NCBI RefSeq assembly: GCF_905147045.1
Contig: NC_065916.1
Span: 3,872,561 to 3,936,560, forward strand
Direction: 5' to 3'
Origin: Nymphalis io
Lineage: Eukaryota; Arthropoda; Insecta; Lepidoptera; Nymphalidae
DNA: 64,000 nucleotides
Position 1 is the first letter of the stretch. The number at the start of each line of letters is the position of its first letter. The notes under the pieces were generated by a model. It made no database searches. It had not been told where the DNA came from and saw only the letters and a program-made list of their open reading frames with translations. Of the stretch, positions 57,481 through 64,000 are shown in pieces. The position numbers were made by a program, and so were the translations under genes.

Positions 57481-57563
57481 ACTAATAATAATAACATCCT
57501 GGGACATTTTTCACACACGGCCTTCTGATCCCAAATTAAGCTTGTACAAAACTCGTGCTATGG
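57466..57563 (-). mobile_element. SINE2 3' tail fragment
   Basis: AATAATAATAACATCCTGGG through ACAAAACTCGTGCTATGG, then an abrupt switch to unrelated AT-rich sequence. Only the 3' third of the SINE remains. Confidence 0.75.
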
Positions 57564-57621
57564 ATTAAATCATATAATCGACTAAATGGGTACAATGGTA
57601 TTTATGATTATATACTAATGT

Positions 57622-58155
57622 ATGGAATTCGATTAACGCTACAAGATTTACTATTGAGTTTCTTTCTTCGGTTCAGTTCTTCTTGGTAGAATCTGCATAT
57701 ATCCACAACTAGTAGCTTTAAACCTTTGTGAAATAATTCGAATGTACTTATAAGTCTACTTGATTAATTATCACCAACTCAGCAAGCGCGCATTGTCGTG
57801 AAACTTTCTTATGAACGCGGGTTGACACAATAATTGCCAATTTATTTTTTACAAAGTGTAGCTTAAATTATAAAGATTTTAAATAAAAAATCCAACATAC
57901 TTTAATTATTTTTATTGTAGTCTAATGATGTGCTAAAAAATGTTTTAATTTTTTTTTAAATATTGAATGACTGATTTAAATTTTTTTTTTAATTTTTGCT
58001 AAAACATTTTTCTAAGTCAGTAAAAAACATTGTTTTATTTTTTAAGTCACAATCACACGTTTTATTCAAAGCATAATTAAATAAAAAGATTAATTTAGTC
58101 TAATAACACCCTAAAATTTTCATAAATCGATGACTTGAAGCTAACTTTTATTAAA
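57622..58155. repeat. AT-rich arm segment, extra copy
   Basis: Repeats 13,667-14,203 in the same orientation with few differences. It ends abruptly in AGCTAACTTTTATTAAAG, where LINE-A6 begins. Confidence 0.8.
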
Positions 58156-60092
58156 GCAATGTATGTTCCCAAGGGAGAGCATCTCATTGATATGCAAAAG
58201 AAAGAGTGTGGGAGATAGCACAGACCCCCGGGGGACCCCAGCATTCACTACATAGAATTGTGAAGCGCAACCATCTACTAAAACACGAAGGCTACGCTTG
58301 TGTAGGAAGCTTGCAATCCACGTGCATAGCTGAGCAGGCAGACCATATGCCGGCAGCTTGGAGAGAAGACTTCTGTGCCAGACCCTGTCGAAAGCCTTGG
58401 AGATATCGAGGCTGACAGCCAACGATTCTCCATGGTTGTCGATAGCTTCACCCCAGAGGTGTGTTACGTACGCTAGAAGATCACCTGTGGACCGTTTTGG
58501 TCGAAACCCGTACTGACGATCATTAATTAGACAGTGATCTTCTAGGTAATGGATCAGTTGGTTGTTTAGAATCCGTTCAATCACCTTACAAAGTACTGAG
58601 GTGATAGCTATTGGTCGATAATTTGCCGGGTCAGACCGATCCCCTTTTTTGGGAACCGCTTGCACATTAGCTCTTCTCCAAGCCTCCGGCACACATCCCG
58701 AAGAAAGAGAAAGTTGGAACAGGCGCGTTAACACAGGAGACAGCTCCGCCGCGCACTTCTTCAGCGCAATGGCTGGTATTCCATCAGGACCGCTAGCTTT
58801 CCATATATCAACTGATTGCAGCTCCGCACGCACATCACGTTGCCTGATTTTGATGTCAGGCATCGTGTGGCCACATGAAGGTATTGTTGGTGGCTGCGCA
58901 CTACAATCATCGATCACAGAGTTGTCGGCAAAGAGTTTAGCCATGAGGTCGGCTTTCTCCTGCGCACTGTGAGCTAGCGATCCGTCCGGATTTCTGAGCG
59001 GTGGCAGCGAAGGTTGGCAGAAATTGTTTTGCACAGACTTGGTCAGACGCCAGTCGCTACGGGAGCCCCTAGGATGCGAAATAAGGTCATGACCAATCTG
59101 TACAATGCGCTGTGCATCCGATCTCGTGTATGCCTTCCTACAGGACTTGGAATCTTTATTGTAGTTTGCTTTCAGTGAGTCAATGTTAGATGCCCCGCTA
59201 ATGCAGCCGTTGATCCACGTGCGATATGCCGCCTGCTTAGATGATACAGCGTCGGCACATTCACGAGTGAACCAACGGTTACGCGTACCCCTATTGATGA
59301 GATCTGAGGTAGGAATGTAGTATTCCATTCCTAACATGATCTCATCAGCAACAGCAGCGGCACTAGCTGTCGGGTCATTCCCACTGAAGCAACGTTCCTT
59401 CCAAGGGACTGACGCATAGTAATCGCGCATACCGTCCCAATCTGCCGACTTATAGTGCCAAACGCGACGTTTGCATACCGCTGATGGCGGCAGCTTGGCC
59501 TGTAGCACTTTGGTAGATATAAGGCCGTGATCCGAAGAACCAAGTGGAGCTTGAACCACAACCTGATATTCCACCGGGTGAGAAGTCAGCAGAAGATCCA
59601 GTAGAGAAGGTGCTTGCCCATCAATGTCTGGGATCCTGGTGGACTGATCAACCAGTTGGGTCAAGTCGTGTGTGAGAGTAAAAGCATGAGCAGTTCTTCC
59701 AGCATGGTCAGTGTTGAGGGATTTCAACCATGATTCATGGTGAGCAATAAAATCCCCCAAATACACCAATTCCGCGTTAGGAAACTGCTCTTGCGCAGCA
59801 TCTGCCACCCAACTAAGATGGTCAAATAATCGGCTTGTCTCCAAGTCACCATTGTGGGATCTGTAGAGGCACACGTAGACTCGACTCTGACGAACCAGGT
59901 CCACACGTACCACCAACATGGAGAAGGAGGGGTCCTCCAAGGAGCGCAATCGGTGATAACAAACACCCGCCCTGACGAACAAGCATACTCCGGCTTTCGC
60001 TTTAAAAGATTCTTCTAGCATGTAGCCGGGATATTTAAGGTAGCTGGTGTCGGCAGGGCGGAGTATTTGCGTCTCCGTGAGAAACAGCATTG
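58156..60092 (-). mobile_element. LINE-A copy 6, truncated at both ends
   Basis: ORF 58,141-60,090 is open for 649 codons: endonuclease from FLTETQ (with GDFIAHHES, where the catalytic-motif Asn is changed to Ile) to RT GVPRGSVLSP, cut before YADD. The 60,092 end joins satellite with exactly the junction seen at 54,029 in copy 5, mirrored. It keeps the endonuclease stretch deleted in copy 5. It is a duplicated rearranged piece rather than an independent insertion. Confidence 0.9.
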
Positions 60093-61375
60093 ATTATAAT
60101 TGAAACTAATTGACTCTTTTAATCTAATCGTTCGGTGAAACCGTCTCACTGTTTATGTTCTCCTGGTACATTAACAACGTAATCCTAATTCTAAATCTTT
60201 GAAACTAATAATAATAATATCCTGGGACATTTTTCACACACGGCCATCTGATCCCAAATTAAGCTTGTACAAAACTCGTGCTATGGAAACCTGACAACTG
60301 ATATACTACATATACTACTTTTCTTTTGTAAATACATACTTATACAGAAAAATACACCCAGACTCAGGACGCACAGACATGTTCATGCACACAAATGTCT
60401 TTCCTGGGTGGGAATCGAACCCACAACCTTCGGCGTGAAAAGGCAAGTATCTACCAACCGCGCCAAACGTCTCGTCAAAATTAACTCTATTAATCTAATC
60501 GTTCAGTGAGACCGACTCACTGTTTATGATCTCCTAGTACATTAACACTGTAATCCTATCTGAAACTAATTGACTCTTTTAATTTAATCGTTCGGTGAGA
60601 CCGACACACTGTTTATGATCTCCTGGTACATTAACACTGTAATCCTAACTGAAACTTATTGACTCTTTTAATCTAATCGTTCGGGGAGACCGACACACTG
60701 TTTATGATCTCCTGGTACATTAACACTGTAATCCTAACTGAAACTAATTGACTCTTTTAATCTAATCGTTCGGTGAGACCGACTCACTGTTTATGATCTT
60801 CTGGTACATTAACACTGTAATCCTAACTGAAACTAATTGACTCTTTTAATCTAATCGTTCGGTGAGACCGATTCACTATTTATGATCTCCTGGTACATTG
60901 ACACTGTAATCCTAACTGAAACTAATTGACTCTTTTAATCTAATCGTTCGGTGAGACCGACTCACTGTTTATGATCTCCTGGTACATTAACACTGTAATC
61001 CTAACTGAATCTAATTGACTCTTTTAATCTAATCGTTCGGTGAGACCGACTCACAGTTTAGGATTTCCTGGTACATTAACACTGTAATCTTAACTGGAAC
61101 TAATTGACTCTTTTAATCTAATCGTTCGGTGAGACCGACTCACTGCTTATGATCTCCTGGTACATTAACACTGTAATCCTAACTGAAACTAATTGACTCT
61201 TTTAATCTAATCGTTCGGTGAGACCGACTTACTGTTTATGATCTCCTGGTACATTAACACTGTAATCCTAACTGAAACTAATTGACTCTTTTAATCTAAT
61301 CGTTCGGTGAAACCGTCCTACTGTTTATGTTCTCCTGGTACATTAACGACGTAATCTTAATTCTAAATCTTTGAA
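60093..61375 (-). repeat. 89-bp satellite array with SINE2
   Basis: One monomer, SINE2 type a (about 60,208-60,470), then about ten monomers to 61,375. The monomer after the SINE carries TCCTATCTGAAAC, as after the type-a SINEs at 21,352 and 22,619. The array ends with a SINE-adjacent monomer and a truncated SINE2 tail (61,375-61,483). Confidence 0.92.
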
Positions 61376-61483
61376 ACTAATAATAATAACATCCTGGGAC
61401 ATTTTTCACACACGGCCATCTGATCCCAAATTAAGCTTGTACAAAACTCGTGCTATGGAAACAAGACAACTGATATACTACTG

Positions 61484-64000
61484 TTATAAATCAAACAATT
61501 ATTAAAATAAAAAAAAGATTTATTTGGCCTTCGGCCTCAAGTACATACACAATTTATGACTTTAAACAAACATTAAATAATTAGTAATTTAATTAAATCG
61601 GTAATTATTCAATTATAATGAGTACGTGTTTATGACCATCGCTATCTCTCAGCGGCCCGAGTACGTCGGCGTGTATCACGTCAAATGGTACCGAATCTTT
61701 TTGCCACGAAGATATAGGTTGTAAAGGTGCTCGGGGAGTTTGTTTATGAGAAATGCAAATAACGCATTGTGTGACATATTTCGCGACAAATCGTCTTAGA
61801 CCGGGGAACCAAAAGTGCCGTAGGATCAGATCAATCGTCTTGTCTATACCGATGTGTTCATGCTCATCGTGGAAAACGCGTAACAAGCTTAATCTAAATG
61901 CTTTTGGTACATAACACAAGAATCGCGCTTGCTCACCCGTGACGTCGTATTTATAATACAAGAGGTCATTACGTTTTACATAACGCGTGTTATCTAATTC
62001 ACCGTTATTTAATTTCTCTAACAAAGAAATAGTTTCCTCGTCACCTGCTTGTGCCACTTGAGCCCAATTTTGGGGCTTTCGAATGATATCGACAACATTG
62101 ACCGGGTTTCTGCTTAAATAATCGACATGTGACATAAGTGTGCCCTTACGATATTCTAGCAAGAAATCAAAATCCTGCATATACATCCACCACCTTGCAA
62201 CTCTGGGTTGGAGATCCTTTTTGCGTTGCGTCATTTTTAGCGCATTACAATCTGTGATTATTTTAAAAGTTTTGCCAATTAAATATTGTCTAAAATGTTG
62301 CAATGATTTTACTACGGCAAGGGTCTCCAACTCATAGCTGTGGTATTTGGACTCCGCGCCGGCAGTTAATTTACTAAAATATACGACTACCCGCCTACAA
62401 CCGTCTTTATGTATTTGCATGAGAATACCGCCATAGCCAATTGAACTGGCATCAGTATGTAATTCGGTCATTAAGTCAGGGTCGAATATAGCTAGAATTG
62501 GTTCATTTGTTAAATAAGAAATTATTTCCTGACGTGCGTTTTCATGTTCGGCGGTCCAGTCAAAAATTATTCCCTTCCTAGTTAGGGCTGCAATGCGCGC
62601 GGTCTTAATCGCGTGATTAGATATGTATCTACGAAAATACCCAGCGAGGCCTAGGAATTGCCGCACCTGTTTGACATTATTCGGGGGTGGTGATTTAACT
62701 AACGCGTCAATTTTATAAGTGCTCGGCCTAACCTGACCATCGCGTATAATCCTACCGAGATATTCGATTTCATTGGTTAGAAAAGTGCATTTCTTTAAGT
62801 TGATAGAAAATCCTGCCTCTGTCAAAGTTTTAATTACCGAATCTAATAAAATAAGGTTTTCGTTAATGCTTTGTGTCAATATAAGTACGTCATCGATATA
62901 GACTACAACCTGTCCGGCCTCAATAAAGGATTTTAGCGTCTTAGCAATAGTTTTCTGATAAAAAATCGGTGCATTTGCTAATCCGTAGGGGACCTTACAA
63001 TATTCGTAGTGGCGTTCCGGGGTAACAAATGCCGTCTTATGAATAGACTCCTCAGCAACTCTAAGTCGGTGAAACCCAGATACCATATCTAAGGAACTAA
63101 ACCAGCGAGCTTTACCTAATCGGTCTATGTAGTCATTAATCAACGGTAGGGGATGTCTAGTTTTAACAGTAATCCGATTCAGTGCACGGTAGTCCACCAC
63201 CATTCTATCAGAACCATCTTTCTTTTTCACCAATAGAATTGGGCTAGCGTACTCCGAGTCAGATTCACGAATTATACCTTTATTAAGCAAATCTTTAACT
63301 ATTTCGCGAACTTTTAATTTTTCATCGTGTGATAATTTATAGGGTCTATAATACACGGGTACATTAGTTGTCAGTGTAATATGCATTTCACTATCCTTTA
63401 CAGTTGTGATCGCGGTACCACTTAAAAAGAATTTTGAATACTTGGCTAGAATCTCTAATAATCGTTCCCTATCTTTTCCAGACACAGATGTATTTACTTG
63501 TTCGGATAAACAAATTGAATTTACTGGCAAAATATTGCTTTCAATAGGTTCACTGCGAATTATACGCTGACAATCACCGGTCCTAACATAAGTTATGCCT
63601 TTTCTATTTAACACGTCGGTGCCAATAATTACAGGTACATTTAAATTATTATCATCGACGATATAAAAATCAATTTCTATTGTTAAGTCACTGAATTCAA
63701 CGGGCAACGTTACATATGATTCTGATTTCACTTCTATATCACCTAAGCCACGTAATAATTGATTTGTAGGTCTTAATTGACATGAAAAATGTTTAACAAT
63801 ATTTTTCGACATTAGAGAGACTCATGAACCACTATCGATCAAAACATCTAACGGGATTCCCGAGATAACAGCAGTTGTTACGTCACGATTTTTATAACTA
63901 CCCACAAGTTCGCGACAAAAATTAACACAATTATTGTTTCGTGAACTCGACCGTTCTTTGGCAAAACACATATTCTCGGAATGACCTACTTTTTTACAAA
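61484..64000 (-). mobile_element. Second Ty3/gypsy element, defective, runs off the right edge
   Basis: The leftmost ~100 bp (TGTTATAAATC... with a CCAAATAAATC signal on the minus strand) look like the end of an LTR ending in CA, placed directly against the integrase core. The integrase C-terminus and most of the 3' LTR are therefore missing. Pol reads on the minus strand toward the left; the zinc knuckle and protease lie at 63,830-64,000. It is unrelated in sequence to the CsRn1-like pair. Confidence 0.85.
61605..63998 (-). pseudogene. gag end/protease/RT/RNase H/integrase fragment of second gypsy element
   Basis: From the right edge: a CCHC-type knuckle (CKKVGHSENMC), protease with VLIDSGS, then a TGA at ~63,823, then a 735-codon frame (61,605-63,812). 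It holds the protease remainder (VIIGTDVL), RT (VVDYRALN, SLDMVSGFHR, YIDD at residues 305-308), RNase H (TDASSIGYGG, TDCNAL), the integrase zinc module (HDEHEHIG...CVICISH) and the first integrase acidic residue (IHADVLGPL), stopping soon after. The rest of integrase is absent. The nonsense codon next to the protease active site plus the integrase truncation make it non-autonomous. Confidence 0.87.

Overview
This window looks like heterochromatic nuclear DNA from a lepidopteran, most likely a butterfly. The evidence is multi-exon GT-AG gene fragments, tRNA-derived SINEs of a kind I associate with butterflies (memory only), several non-LTR retrotransposons (LINEs), Ty3/gypsy elements, an 89-bp satellite and AT-rich filler. 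I see no complete host gene. Nearly all coding capacity belongs to retrotransposons. A sex-limited W chromosome is a plausible setting, but that is inference.

The main architecture is a large imperfect palindrome. Left arm ~3,562-19,400 is the reverse complement of right arm ~27,996-47,837, around an ~8.6-kb spacer. Each arm carries, from the outside in: part of a LINE-A copy, 5'-half exons of a GTPBP2-like GTPase gene, a CsRn1-like Ty3/gypsy element (left 7,640-12,226; right 38,863-43,493), an 89-bp satellite block with an embedded SINE, ~3.5 kb of AT-rich DNA, and the 3'-half exons of the GTPBP2-like gene including its stop codon. The right arm also has a full-length LINE-A insertion (33,440-37,111) with an intact 1,039-codon ORF; the left arm keeps the empty site. 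A direct duplication of about 14 kb lies on top of this: 1-1,620 repeats 14,253-15,890, and matching exons sit 13.84 kb apart.

The spacer (19,400-27,996) holds more GTPBP2-like exons, short interspersed repeats, a 3-kb satellite array with a higher-order repeat built from 89-bp monomers plus two SINE variants, a 5'-truncated LINE-A and a 3'-truncated LINE-B.

Right of the palindrome (47,838-64,000) are an unclassified fragment, another AT-rich copy split by a nearly intact two-ORF LINE-C (49,203-53,857), a second smaller inverted duplication made of satellite plus LINE-A fragments (53,932-55,935 versus 58,156-60,193), more satellite, and a different defective Ty3/gypsy element running off the right edge.

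The genes do not form a pathway. They record serial insertion, tandem and inverted duplication, and local decay. Lesions shared by both arms (the same stop codons, frameshift and internal deletion) predate arm duplication or were copied by gene conversion; arm-specific lesions came later.
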